In this document: positions 34,953 to 47,441 of the stretch, in pieces
Layout: the number at the start of each line of letters is the position of its first letter
Position numbering within the stretch: position 1 is the first letter of the stretch
NCBI GenBank assembly: GCA_001598975.1
Contig: BBXU01000138.1
Location: forward strand, 1 to 50,707
Direction of reading: 5' to 3'
Length of the DNA: 50,707 bases
From: Parachlorella kessleri
Lineage: Eukaryota; Chlorophyta; Trebouxiophyceae; Chlorellales; Chlorellaceae
The notes under the pieces: generated by a model
What the model was told of the DNA's origin: nothing
The model's input: the letters and a program-made list of their open reading frames with translations, nothing else
Database searches by the model: none
Program-made: the position numbers and the translations under genes

Positions 34953-37900
34953 TCAATGCTTGGCTGCTGAGGGAGTCGGTAGGCCTGGGGTGGGCCGCGC
35001 CTTGGGCACAATCCTCACATTGCCTGCCCCATACTTCTTCGACAACTCTTTGACGACAACCTCCTCGGTCTGAATAGACTTAATTGACTTGATTCTACGC
35101 TCCTCAGGTACATACCTGCAGCAGTGGTGAGGTACACGCTGTCGGATGCGGGCACAGCAATACATTTCACCAAATCCATCTTGCAAAAGTTGGCAAGACT
35201 GTCAAAACTGCACACCTGCCTTTCTGCAGTGATCTCGCATCGCAACCCAGGCAATGTTGATTCCTCGCTAGGATTTCCATGATACGGCTCACCATTTGCT
35301 CTGCTTGGGCACGGGCGCTGCCTGAAAGGCAGCACGCCCTGAAGGCGAAGTCCCATGCAGGCCGCTGCTGGCAGTAGGCGAGGTCCCAAGCAGGCCAGCC
35401 CCACCCCCAGCAGCAGCAACCGCTGCAGTGCTGCTGCTGGCCCCCAGCGCAGGTGCAGGCGCCCGCCAGGGAGGCAGGTTGATGGCGGGTGCTGCTGCGA
35501 CAGTGCTGGGTGGCCGATGGGTGGAGACGGGTGAGGTGCCAAAGCTGCGGGCTGCCGCAAGTGCCTGCTGCTCCTCCTGGATGAGCCGGAAGCGTGCAGC
35601 CGCTGGGGGGCTGGCGCCTGCAAACACACGCTCCGGGGAGTGGGGAGAGAATTCACGTGAGGGCTACCAACCTAGGTCCTAGCCTGTCTGAGATCAACAG
35701 CAATCACACGCCCCTGCCATTCATGGCATTGCACACAAACCCAGCATCAGCAGGCAATGCAGACCCACCTGCAGTACCACCCCACGCGGGGGGAGGAGGC
35801 TTGGGGGCAGCCGCTGGTGCCGCTCGCTGGATGGCCATAGGGTTGCTGGCTGCCATGAAGTTAGCAAGTGACATCTTTAGCCCGCCAGCCGGCGGCACTT
35901 GAGGGTCTGCCACTGGCTTGGCCCGCGCCGCCGGACCAGGAGTTGCAACCTTGCTTGCGCTGGCTGGCTTGAGAGCAGAGGATGGTCCTACAACAACACC
36001 AATCGGGAGGGGCTCCTTTACCACTTGGCATGCATCAATTCAGGTGAAGAAGCTGAAGGGAACGCACAAGCACAGTGCCTGCAGTTGAGCAAGGGCAGGG
36101 CACAGCACGCACTGCTGCAAGAACACGCCTCCCTGGAGGGTCCCCAGTCCGCACCTGCAGAAGCAGCTGCTTCCTGGCTGAGGATGTCCTTCAAGGAGGC
36201 GGCCCCGGCTATGGCAGCCTGGGCCTTACTAGAGCCCCAGGCAGGAGCTGGGGAGCTGCCAGCAGCTGAAGCAGACGCACTGGGAGAGCTGGGGTTGAGA
36301 ACTTCTGTCTTCTCCAGCTCGCCCCGCAGGAACATGGACAGCCCACCTGCACACACGACCAAGGGTACGGTGGCTGACTTTGAAACGACTGCCAATGAGG
36401 GTCAGCAGACATCGCCAAAACACTGTTATCCTTACACAAGGGCACCCTGCATAGGTAGGCAAGCCAATGCCATTTGAGTCTGACTGCTATGAACTGTTGC
36501 CAAAGCGCTCCAAACTGAGCACATACAGCAGCACAGACCCTGACGCCCCTTGCACACACACCTTTGCGCTTCGCCTTGTCTTTGGACTTGACGCTTGCGC
36601 TTCTGGCCCGTTCTGCTGACAGTAACCGCGGCTCGTCCAGCCCCTTGAACCCCCCAACCACCTGGGTGCCCGGCTCCCCAGGCGATTGCTCGCTGGCATG
36701 GCCCAGGGGGCCAAACGCCGGAACCGTTGCGGTGGGAGAAGTGCCCAGCAACTCAACAGATCCGCTGAACATCACCCTTGCTGCTTCCTGGGCTGGCAGG
36801 CCAGAGCTGCCGGCCGGCGCAGCAGCAGCTGCTGCGGCAGTCTCGGAGGCCGGAGCGGCGACGCCGCTGCCACTGGCAGCCTCTAAATCCAACAGTGCAA
36901 GCTCATGGTGCAGCTGGGCAGCAGGGGCAATGCTGCCTGGCTTGGCTGGTGTAGCACGCTTGGCTGCCTTGCTAGACGAGCCAGGCTGCTTGGGCCTGCT
37001 ACCTTCAGGCAATGCAGGGTTGCTGCCATGGCCCGAGGTCACGCTGATGGGAGGGAGTTGTGGAAGCTCCTCCTTATCGCTACCTGCTGCCTTCAGGATG
37101 ACCTGCACGCCACGCCCCGCAGATGTCGATACCCACCAAGATCAACACCCTAGGACCTTGCACAGAAGCCACTAGCACCACCCCTCAATGAGGCAGAACA
37201 CTGTTCAGACGAGGCATCTTCATGTCGACCCAGGTCAAGCTGTACACGCTCGGAGCTCCTCCCCCAATTTTACCCATGGCAGAGGCTATACACCCAGCGT
37301 ACTGCTAGGCATACCACCGGCAAGTTTGTAAAGGATTTGGTTGTGGAGTCCAAAACCCCTGGCACCCGCTCTGTTGGCCACCCACCTACCCATGCCCACC
37401 AAGTGTACCACACAAGTCTTGTAACAACGGCTGTTATCACCACTGCCACCAACCAACAACACCCCAAACTAGCAACACCAAGGCCAGCAAGCACATGCTT
37501 CCACCTGCACTTCCTCCACCGGCATGCCTCCCTCCAGGGCGGCCAGCGCTGAGATCACCACCGGCCGTGTGGCCACTTTGGCCAGCTGCTGGGCATCCAG
37601 CTGGGCCCCCTCTGCTGCCCGCTCCTCAAGGGAGGCAATCTGCTGCAGCTTCTTCTGCAGTGCCCTTGCTAGGCGCTGTACAGCAGCCTCAGCATGCAGA
37701 GCAGCTTTGTCCTGCACATCGCAAGCTGTCCGTCAGTTTGGAGCTTAATCAGCCTGTCCTTCACTGAGGGCAGTCACTATCCTGTCAATAAGCCATGACA
37801 TGACAACGAGTCACAATCCATCTGTCATAACTGTCGCTACCTGGAAGCACACAAACAGTGCTACACACATGACTGATCACCACGTAAAGCACCCAACATC

Positions 37901-40900
37901 GCACCTTAAAGCTGCTCTGACCGTCTGACTGCAGTGCCAGCTTGCTGGGAGAAGCATGGAGCATGTCTGCGCTCCAGTCTGCATGGGAAGCACGAGAAGC
38001 CAGCCAACATCAACTCGGCGCCCACACGCACAGGTCAACATGCCAACGCGTACCGCTGTAGATTACCAACAACTTTGGCACAGCCGGAGCCCGTCATGGT
38101 AGTCACAATCCACACGGTCCCACCACACGAACCCCCCACAAAACCTTCAACCCACCTCCAAGTTTCATCAGCAAAAACTGCACCCCCAGCAATGGAGCTC
38201 AGCCCCTCATCCCAATCATGTTAGATGACTCTCACGCAGGCCCACAAACTCACCTAAGGTGAGCGGTGCTGCTGTAGGCCGCGCCCCTGGCTGCAGCCTG
38301 CTGCCGATGCTCCGAGCCGGCATAGCTGCTGCACCCCCCTGCCCGTCCAGCTCCTCCCCACGTTCACCTTCTCCAGGCTGGCCCACCTCCCAGCCCTCCG
38401 GCCCAGCAGGCTCTGACACCGCCCCCGCTTCCCTGTCGCATGTGTAGGGGTTACCACCAGGGGCTGGGCCCCAGCTGTCGCCGCTACCCAGCTCGCTGCC
38501 GCCAGACAAACGCAGCTTCCACAGGCGCTCCAGTTCTGCCAGGAGGTGGGGAGGCAGAGTCTCCAGGGCGCCCCGGGCTTCAAGCAGGACGGCATCTAGG
38601 TTGCAGACCGTCACCGCCAGGCAGTAGGCCCGCAGTAGCTCAGCACCGGCCACGTCAGCATACTCCAACACCTACAGCGCTTCAGACACCTTGGTTGCTT
38701 GTGGCAGGGGCGATCACGGGCTTATGTGCAGAAGCTGAATACCCTTCAAGCAAACCCATGCCAGTCAAATGTGCGGGCCGCATTGTAGTTGTAGGCATAT
38801 GTTCCCGCTCACTATAGGCTGATACCCACGTAGGGTCCCTGGAGTGATTTTGGCCGACTCAAGCATACATGCCTGCCATACATTCAAGCTGCTGCGCTGC
38901 CACCACCCCCTCCCCTACGCAAGCAGCCCACCTGCAGCGCTGTGCGGGGGTCCACTAACTGCCGCGCAACAGCTTCCTCACAGAGCAGGTGCAGCGAGGG
39001 CACACCCACGGCGCTGGGATCCATCACACCATGTGGGAGCAGGCGGGGAGGGGACCCCACACCCCTGCAATACACAACAAAAATAACCTGAGGTATGAGA
39101 GGAAGTGAAACCTCAGGAGCATGTGGCATAAACTGTGGTGCTGCACACGTCGGCGACTCCATTAGTCCAAGAGCTGGTTTCTGCTTGACAGCCACTGACT
39201 GAACTGCCCCAATGCAATGCCCAAAGACACTCCTGTGCCTGCTTGCAGGTTCCACCGTGGCACACCTGTCTGGGCTGCTGAATTGCGTGTCGCTGCCCTC
39301 CTGGCTGCGTGGAGACGTAAGCCCGTCAGCTGCCCTATTGTATGTGTCGTCCTCGCCAGCATCGCTGCCTTCAGTGCCTGGCACGGCAGTCTGGGCCAGC
39401 CAGGGAACGCGCGGCAGGCCCGGCAGCTGTGCCGCTGACCACCGCTGCAGGGCCAGGGAGTGCTTCTCGCCAACCGCCACGCATGCAGCTCGCTTCAGGC
39501 CCTCCACCCTGCCAGCAAAGGAAAACGAAGCCGCAACCTGATGAGGCTCGGTACATGTCCCTTGTGGATCATAACAACAAGCAAGCGTGCGCCCCAACGA
39601 CGACAACCCCCCGCAACTTCCAGCAATCACAGGCTTTGGCCACGCACGCCCCGACATGCCCTCTACAAAGCCGAAGTCCTTAAGGACGGGGTTTCCCATA
39701 CAAACACACCTTCCCAGCACTTGCTACCATGATAGCGAACGAATCCCAGTGACAAGCCGATCACTGGCAACATTCGCCCCACAGCTGCGCCAAGCAGTAA
39801 ATGAACCTACCTCTCAGGGACAACCTTGGCGAACACATCACTCTGACTCGGCTTGGTAGCAGAGGCTGGCCTTAGAGGCAGAGAAACGCCCCCAGCTTGG
39901 GCTGCCTCCCGCTCCCTGACAAAGCGGTCAAAGTAGGAGCCCTTGCGACTGTGGGACCCAAAGGAGCCAACCTCCGCTGGTGACGGAGACCCATTTCCCA
40001 GGCTGCCCACCATTTGGGTTGCAAACCCTGCAGCCCCAGGAACAGAATTAAAGTTGATACAGAAGTTCAATTCATCCTGTAAGTTGTGCACGGTGGCCTG
40101 CCGGCAGGTGTCAAAACCTCATTGCAGGCTGCTTCATTCATATCCCATGTGATGTGGAGAACGACACGACCCAACCCATTAACTCTTATAAGGTCGGCAT
40201 TTTTTCATACCCCGCATGCCGCCTTTGGTAAGTCACCTGCCCCAGGGATGGGCTTGCCCTTGTCCCGCCCCGCCTTCTTACTGCCGCTGCCCGACTGGCG
40301 CCCCTCCGCTGGGAAGTAGTCAGCACGGCCCTCCCACATGTACAAATTACCCTCGTCTGTAACGACAGCGGTGCGGTACTTGCCTGCGATATGGTGGCAA
40401 GCAAGCAAGGCACCGTGAATCCACACCAGATCAGGCTCCTGTCCAGCGCTAGCACACAGGCCCAAAGCATATCTCAACAGGCAGACATCCGTGCCAGTGC
40501 ACGTCCAGCGGCACTACAGCAGCCAGCAATGCGAAGCTCAGGGGGAGCCAAGGGCCCCACAGTCCTCACCGGCTGAGATGCTGACCACACGTTTCCCTGA
40601 GATGGCACCCCCAACCTCTTGCACTGTCAGGGCAGGATCAGCGGAACGCCAGCACAGCACGACCCCGGTCCTTGTCAGCACGCTGCTGTGCGCCGCGCCG
40701 GCACATATTGCCACTGCCTGCACAAGGATTATCCAAAAATTGCTATACAGATGCTAGTTCTACACACAAGTTCGTTAAGCTTTACACGACTGCATTTGCA
40801 GCTACAGCCACCCCATGTCTCCTTCCTGCATCCCTGGCAAGTCAATAGCCTACCCAGCCAGGGGCAGTGCCATATATTCGCTTGCTCTGAAGTAGAGCAC

Positions 40901-43367
40901 CCCATAATCACACCTACCTGAGGCCTGAAGACATCCTGGTGTCCTCTGTGAAACCACAGCTGCTGGCCGCCCAGGGTCAACACATCCCGTGTGCCCGCCA
41001 GCATCACACGCCGGGGTGACACCCCTCTGTGCCCCCAGGTGAACACTTCGCCCTCGGTGGTCAGCACCAGGGTGTGACGCTTAGCGGCGGCTGCCTGCTG
41101 CACCCTCTTGCCCTGCGCAGCCCAGCCACGCAGCCCAGAGTGTGAGGCTGTAGCCACCAGTGCGTTTAGCCACCAGGGCCAACAACATCCACCTCAAGCA
41201 ACCTGTGCCAAACATTGTCAGCACTGCCACTTCTCTAGCACATACACTACCACAGACACAACCAGCACGCTCTTGCAATGAGGAAATTCGTGCTGCACTC
41301 TGCAGATATCTGCCCCAGATCCAAACCATCACCCCAAAATGGCCACCTTTCACATGCCACAACCACGCAACATCATACACAAGCCAGCCAGAAGTTCACA
41401 GCACTCACCTTCATTGCCTCCACCAGCCTGGGGTTCACATTGCTGGCTGAATCGGATGTGCCATACCCCAGCTGGCCCAGTACGTTGCTGCCCCAGGTGA
41501 AGACATCACCAGACGACGAGACCGCCACCGAGTGCTTGTTGGCTGCTGCAACTGTCACAACCCGAGCCCGCAGAGCGGCGACCCTGGATGCATGAGTTGC
41601 ACTCAGCGTCAGCCCTGAACAGCACTGTGTTACAGTCATGCGCCAAAGAACACCAGCTGCAGGAGGCAATTCACAACGGGTAGGGTTCAATACCAGGCTG
41701 CTATCCCAACAAGCAGTCCAAGGTGCCAGCTGTAGGCCATGCACCAGGAATGCGTACCTGCGGGGCGTGGGCTGTGTGTCTACGGCATAACCCAGCTGGC
41801 CATGCCTGTTGGACCCCATAGTGAACACCTCGCCCGCAGTCGTGCAGAACACAGTGTGGTGCTTGGCAGCAGCCACTGCCAGTACGTGCCGCTTGCCCAA
41901 GCTGCTGACCAGCCGGGGCGCGATGACTGCGCTCTCACCGCTGTGAATGTGGGCCTCAGGATGCCCTGCATCAATGTCACCAGCAACACTCTAGCCTGCA
42001 GACTAAGGTAGCAAGCAGCACGCTCAAAGGTGTCAAGCCGGGCCGGTTCTTGTGGGGCCCCTACTCTCTTTCCATCCGACCTGACCACGAGGAGGCACCA
42101 GTCCCGGCTCCTGCCCTTTTGCTGTGCGGTGTTGTCCCAGTGTCAGCAGAATCTAGCAGATGGGTGTCGCAAGCCACGGCTACAACATGTCCCCTGCAGT
42201 CCCAAACCCGGCACCACAGCAGCTGCATACCTAGCCTGCCGCCGCGGCCCCAGCCGAAGGTATACAGCTTTCCGTCCAGGGTAACAACTGCGCTGTGGAA
42301 CTTGGCAGCTGACAGGAGCACCGCATGTGCATCGTGCAAGCTCTCAATACGGGCTGGCGCCAGCTGCACTGCCGTTGACCCGGTGCCCAAAGTGTAGTTG
42401 CTGCCATTTCCCCAACTGAACACATCGCCCACGCCTGGGCCCAAGTACTCCTTCAGCTGTTCAGACACAAGGTCCAACGGGGTCCGCCCCTGCGGCAGGC
42501 TTGCAGTAGCTTAATGCAAATCGACGGCTTCTCAGCGAGCAAGAGGGGCCAGGGGAGCTCGTGCCATGCCTCCTGCACACCAACGAGGACACTGACCAGC
42601 ACGAGACGTGCAGACAACATGGACCCTCCACGCAACCAGCCGAGCCGAGAAGTGCCCGCACACCTTCCAGTCTGACGAAACCAGGCTGCCCCCATGCTGC
42701 AATAAATCCGCCAAGATTTGAAGATGGCCCCAGTAGAGAGCAGTGTGCACACTTGTCCTGCAGGAGCAGAACAATATATCGCGTGGAGACTGGGGCCTGT
42801 AAGCTAGCCTGCAGTCAGCAGGAGGTTTCCAGTGCACAGCGATAGCAGCGTGCAGCCCAAGTTCTCGTCCTCTCAACCTCCAAGCCCAACAAGCACGGTA
42901 GTAACCTTGCCAATTACTTGGCAGGCAGGTGCCTCAAGTGCTCCACTCACCAGCCTGACTCCTGATCAGCCACGTTTGGGTCCGCCCCCGCCTCCAAAAG
43001 CTGCACCGAGAGGTCTGGCCGGTTCCTCCACACCTGCAGCCGCGAGACGGCCAACTGTTGACACTCCTTGTACCATATACCAAGGCAGAACAAATCCCAC
43101 AGCACGAGTGCTAACAGCCTACTCACCGAGACGTGGAGTGCAGTAACCCCAGAGCTGGAGGGCCTGGAGTTCAAAAGCAGAGGCTTCAGCTAAAACGATC
43201 TGACAGCCCGGCAGCCAGTTCACAACGAAGTTCGGTTCCGGGCCCCAGGCATAGCAGCCTGTAGCCAGCAATTACTTGTTGAGGGCTGAGCTGGTATCGC
43301 CAGCTGCTAGAAGGCTTTCTAGGCTGGCACCACCTGCCCTCACAGCACTAACCAAGGCCGCCTCCAT
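34953..43367 (-). CDS. Ankyrin-RCC1 repeat protein of the IBTK family (plant type)
   Basis: Twenty-one exons keep phase from ATG 43367: 43367-43276, 43163-43127, 43033-42951, 42757-42664, 42489-42231, 41965-41758, 41583-41409, 41112-40918, 40717-40570, 40383-40237, 40027-39811, 39508-39266, 39064-38932, 38671-38254, 37978-37905, 37711-37505, 37102-36562, 36346-36155, 35987-35769, 35617-35293 and 35115-34953 (1389 residues). Order of parts: two ankyrin repeats (about 30-115), RCC1 repeats with DVFSWGNGSNYTLGTG, EVFTMGSNRHGQLGY and DVFTWGSNVLGQLGYGTS (about 120-575), an alpha-helical stretch like the region after BTB domains (ADVAGAELLRAYCLAV, 678-816), a KKLQQIASLE helix, GGLSMFLRGELE near 1091, and the conserved tail IQTEEVVVKELSKKYGAG. 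The same order is known in plant ankyrin/RCC1 proteins and, with BTB domains, in animal IBTK, a cullin-3 adaptor. Long Ala/Ser/Pro spacers are probably disordered. Function in algae is not known. Confidence 0.9.
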
Positions 43368-44121
43368 GGCTATCGACACTCTAGAAGCTGCATCCTAAAA
43401 CAGGGTGGACAAATGCACTTCCTTACTCTAAGCGGAGGCTGTTACGCTGCGTCCATACACACCCCAAGCTGGACTAAGGATCATCTAAGGGCGCAACAAA
43501 GGCTGCTGCGAAAAACAAGCGACTCTCAAACGCGCCCCACGCAGAAACTCGCATTTGAGACATGGAGTACTGCGGTACTGCCGATTCGACCAATGATCAA
43601 CAGGGGTTGCTGTGTTCATGTGTGCAATGGATGCAGCCTGGAGTACAGCCTTTGCAGCTGGATGCAGCAGTAGGCAAGAAACTATGCATCCGGACCAACA
43701 ACAACGCCTAGACCTTTTGGGCAGGTCTGGCTACTCAGCCGAGCTTCTGCCATACCCCTTGGGCCATATGGTTTCAAACCCATGCTGCAACATGATTTTG
43801 GCAAGAACAAAGCTGGATGCACGATTTGTAGGCATTGAAAGCCAGGACTCCAGGGACTAGGGCTATCTATGAATGCAAGATGTCGACGTTTCCTGAGCTG
43901 CGGGACAGCTGCTAAACAGTGCATAGAACCATAGAAACAAGGAGGATCAGCGCATTGCATGTCCAGGGGGCCTTGCGGACCATGAGAGATTGAAATATTT
44001 ATGGAAGAAGAAAAAATAGTACACCGAATAGCTGAGGGACTACCTCACTTGGGGGTTTGAGTTATCACACTGATAGACTGAGAAAGTATGAACACATGAT
44101 TCCCTTACATGATAGCCCACC
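43368..44121. other. Spacer upstream of the ANK-RCC1 gene
   Basis: This holds the ANK-RCC1 promoter and the 3' end of unknown paralogue A, including its TGTAA at 44105-44109. No further copy of the small gene and no RNA gene was seen. Confidence 0.45.
44105..44109 (-). terminator. Putative poly(A) signal of paralogue A
   Basis: TGTAA on the minus strand, only 13 bases past the TGA stop at 44122-44124. This is close, but usable if the 3' UTR is short. Confidence 0.3.
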
Positions 44122-45367
44122 TCAATCAGTAACCTGCAGGTCAGCAACACATACAAGTCACAAAACATATTGGGTTGCAGACATTCCTACAGGGGTCGAC
44201 ATGCGTCAAAGGGGGCATGCGGTCACAAAGGTTTAAGTCATCAATCAATTGCGGTACCTGAAAAGTCGGCCCGATTTTCTCCCGTGAACATGTTGTGGAC
44301 CCAGGGGGGCAGTCGGTACGAATCTCGCCTTGCGTTCGGGCCAGCTGAGCCCCATAGTTGGGCTTCATGATAGGATGTGCTCCTACACCCAAGCACTCAG
44401 GGTCAGCAAACACGCACATCACCTCCCAGCACACCCCTGACAGGCACACAAACCATTGCAGGTGGGGCAGCAGACCTGCAGTGCCGGGTGTCCTCTTGCA
44501 CCCGGTGGCCTTATCCATATCAAACTCACGACCTGCACAGCAAGCATTACAAAGAATCTGACCATGGACCGCAGTTGGCACGCCCAGCACTGAGTGCAAT
44601 GTGCACAGCAGCAAGCCGCTCAACTCTCCATAAGGTCCGGCGTCATTACGTCTCACCGCTGAAAGTGTGAAACTACCTGCTTTGTCCAGGTCCGATTTCT
44701 TTGGGCTCATGGTTGCACAGCCCCCATATCCATGGCACATCCCACCTGCAGGCAGGAACACAAGGAGGCTTGGCGCCCCCCCTTCTACAGGGTTTTCCAT
44801 GTGCAGCAGCTGCACGTGCTAGGTTTGCTCTCCCTCAGTCAGAGAAGGCAAATAGGCATGGCAGTTCACTCACTAAAATCATCAGTACCAGCCTTAGGCC
44901 GTCCTGCAGGACAGCAGGAACAGTGTTATGCTGTGGCTTATATTTTGGATAGCTGGGCGCCTTGGAGTCCCATATCTGTGCAGCGCAGGCTAGGCCCAGT
45001 GTCACAGCAGCACAGACTGTGGAAAGCCTCCTTCACCCCACAGCACAGACGTGCCTGGGACTTTAATGGAGATTGTTACACCTGCACAGCCAGCACTGAG
45101 GGCTGATCAGCACTCAGCTAGTGCCCAACAGCCTTTGAAAGGAGCGAGGAGATGTGGGAGGGGGATACCGTCCATTCCGAGTCCCCCCCCTCCTACAGGA
45201 GACTTGAGAATATTGGCCGCAGAACACGGTATGCATGTGCCCCACACACGGGTGCATCCGACAGAAACGCTGCTGACGAGGCTGGAAGGGCATTTTCGGT
45301 CCCTGCAACGCCCCCTTCTCACGCTCTCACCAGTGTCTTCGGCAGCTGTAGGGTACAAGCTGCCCAT
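44122..45367 (-). CDS. Unknown ~118-residue protein, tandem paralogue A
   Basis: This gene is not recognised, but its reality is supported by the neighbouring copy with the same structure. Seven exons: 45367-45331, 45081-45055, 44903-44874, 44745-44677, 44532-44476, 44382-44258 and 44133-44122, with phases 1,1,1,1,1,0 (118 residues). It begins MGSLYPTAAEDTG, then VTISIKVPGRPKAGTDDF, GMCHGYGGCATMS, FDMDKATGCKRTPGTAG, HPIMKPNYGAQL and EKIGPTFQVTD. There is no signal peptide or membrane segment; it has six Cys and a short, polar composition. The second intron needs a GC donor (CCAG then GCACGT). Compared with paralogue B it has Ser instead of Cys before GMCHG, so the CxxCxGxG pattern seen in B is broken. 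It could be alga-specific or a fast-evolving member of a known small family. Confidence 0.7.
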
Positions 45368-46250
45368 CTGCGGTTCCGAGACTCGGCTGTAAGAATCAGA
45401 AGCGGTCAGATAACCTTGTTGGGTTGCAGGGCAAACAAGAAGGGGATTGTGACATGGCAAAGGCCACAGAGTAACAACTCGACTGTTGTACCCTGTTGGC
45501 GCCAGCCAGCGTGGCAGTGGCGCCCAAGGTACCTCTTGCAGAAGAGGCCACCCCCTCTTGCTGCACTGCCGAGCCTACGCATTTTCCGTGCTACGCAGTT
45601 CCAAGCATTCACTTTCCATGTCCACCTCAGGCTGTGGGAGCAAAATTCTAAGTTCCGACTGGAATTTCATCTGTGCTGGCCTCACTGGTGAGGTGCAAGC
45701 GACTTTGTACAGCAACAGCAACAGCGCCCAAGGTGCTGCTGGACTAACTGAAATGCAGTCGGCATAGTAGATCAATGGAGGGGCAACCATTAAGCAGGGG
45801 AAGATAACAGTGGGAAGTCAAGCACAGCATGCGGTGGAGGGGGCGGTTTCGGGGGCAGGTAATAGGGGTTTCTTCTTAGGGGCACTTTTCGCGGTGAGCA
45901 GAGTTCAACTATATTTACCAGTTACAGGGCTGGTCCTGTTACCTAAGAAGTTCAAGTTCTACACCTCTAGCCCATCTAACATATCCACCCTTGAGAATGT
46001 AGAGATGCGTAACGTTTCAAAGGAGGCTGGCTTTCTATCTCACAATACATCCTGCCAAGTACAACAATCAGCTGAGCATCGACGCTGACAAACTGTATGG
46101 TATGCTCTGCAGTCTACATATGGACGGTTGCAGGGTACAAGTTTTAACTGCAAAAGATAAGAATACTTTTGGCCAGAGGTGGTGCTGGGCTGCAGCCTAC
46201 GCTCGAGGCAGGATGCTGATGTACAGGTAATGACACAAGTCCAGTCCCAT
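45368..46250. other. Spacer between tandem paralogues A and B
   Basis: This holds the promoter of A and the 3' UTR of B, with a minus-strand TGTAA at 45922-45926. Open frames on both strands show no resemblance to either paralogue, so there is no third copy here. Confidence 0.45.
45922..45926 (-). terminator. Putative poly(A) signal of paralogue B
   Basis: TGTAA on the minus strand, about 325 bases past the B stop codon. Confidence 0.35.
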
Positions 46251-47441
46251 CTAGTCTACAACCTGCACATCAAATGCCAAAGAGGCGATGGAGGACATCC
46301 CCACCTGTAATCTGCCTGTGCAGTGTGCAGTATATCTCTGGCAGCAGGCATGTCCAGCTAGAAATAGAGCATAGCAGGAGTCCGTACCAGGAACACCGGC
46401 CCTGTCTTCTCGCTTAAACATGTGGTAGAGTGAGAAGGACGGATCCCGCCTGGCTCGTCAGTTAGCTGGGCTGCATAATGAGGCTGCATGATAGGGTGCG
46501 CTCCTGCAGTGCAGCCGGGGCGAGGACCTAAGCAAGCGACATAGGACAGCAGTTGCATATATCAGGAACGTCACTGCATGAGCGCAGGTGCAAACCTGCG
46601 GTGCCGGGCCTCCTCCTCATGCCGGTCTGTTTGTCCATGTCCATATCATAGATGAGACCTGCACCCGCAGCCAGCAGTCACTTTCACGGCCGACGGGCAC
46701 AACATCTGGTGTACGGCGACGGCATGAACTGCTACACCGGTTGTACCTTCCAGCCAACCCATGGCTGGGGACACACTCACCTGCTGCATCTAGGCTGGAC
46801 TTGACAGAGCTCATCCAAGCACAGCCGCCTGCCCCATGGCACATGCCGCCTGCAGGAGGCAGCGTGTACATGTCACATACGTATAACATGAGCGAGCTGT
46901 GGCTTGCATGGCAGGGGTGCACCAGCAGGCCTGCTCTGGCACACAAGCAACCAAAGGTTGAGGCAGTGCACTCACAGAAGTCACCAGCACCGGCCCTTGG
47001 CCGCCCTGCAGAAAGCCAGGGAAAAACAGGTGAGTTCACTTTCGGACGAGGCCCGCCTGTCCTAGCAAATGGTGGTCAGAGCACAGCCTGCTGCCCTTTA
47101 CAGCAGTTGCATCCGTTGCAGGATTTTGAAGGAGAGGCACACATGATGACATGCCTGGAACCTTTATAGAAATCTCAACACCTGCGATGTGACAAGCTTT
47201 CATAGTCAGACAGTCATATGCTGAGGCCAAGGTAAAGTGCACAGCTGGAAGAACTGTATAAGCAAGCCATTGCACAGCTGTCATGACAATCACGTGATAG
47301 GGCATCCGGGCAAGTAGACGAAGAAACGCGACTGCTGAGGGGCAGTTTATCGTGACTAGACGTCAACGCTCTTTCTTTAGCGCTGCCTTGCCATGCCAAC
47401 TTACCAGCTGGAGCGTCTTGTGGTGCGGGGTACATGCTCAT
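46251..47441 (-). CDS. Unknown ~117-residue protein, tandem paralogue B
   Basis: Seven exons on the minus strand: 47441-47405, 47181-47155, 47005-46976, 46849-46781, 46658-46596, 46503-46388 and 46262-46251, with the same phases as paralogue A and identical lengths for exons 1-4 and 7 (37, 27, 30, 69 and 12 bases). The product (117 residues) begins MSMYPAPQDAPAG, then VEISIKVPGRPRAGAGDF, CGMCHGAGGCAWMSS, MDKQTGMRRRPGTAG, HPIMQPHYAAQL and EKTGPVFLVVD. CGMCHGAG fits the CxxCxGxG pattern of DnaJ-type zinc modules, but only once, so metal binding is a guess. Intron 2 again uses a GC donor (CCAG then GCATGT). An in-frame ATG at 47456 would add five residues; 47441 was chosen because it gives the same exon 1 length as A. 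Function unknown. Confidence 0.7.

Noticed and set aside
38254..38671. BTB domain in the ANK-RCC1 protein
   Set aside because: The visible helices match the region that follows BTB in relatives, but no BTB core was seen in the preceding exons, so I did not call one.
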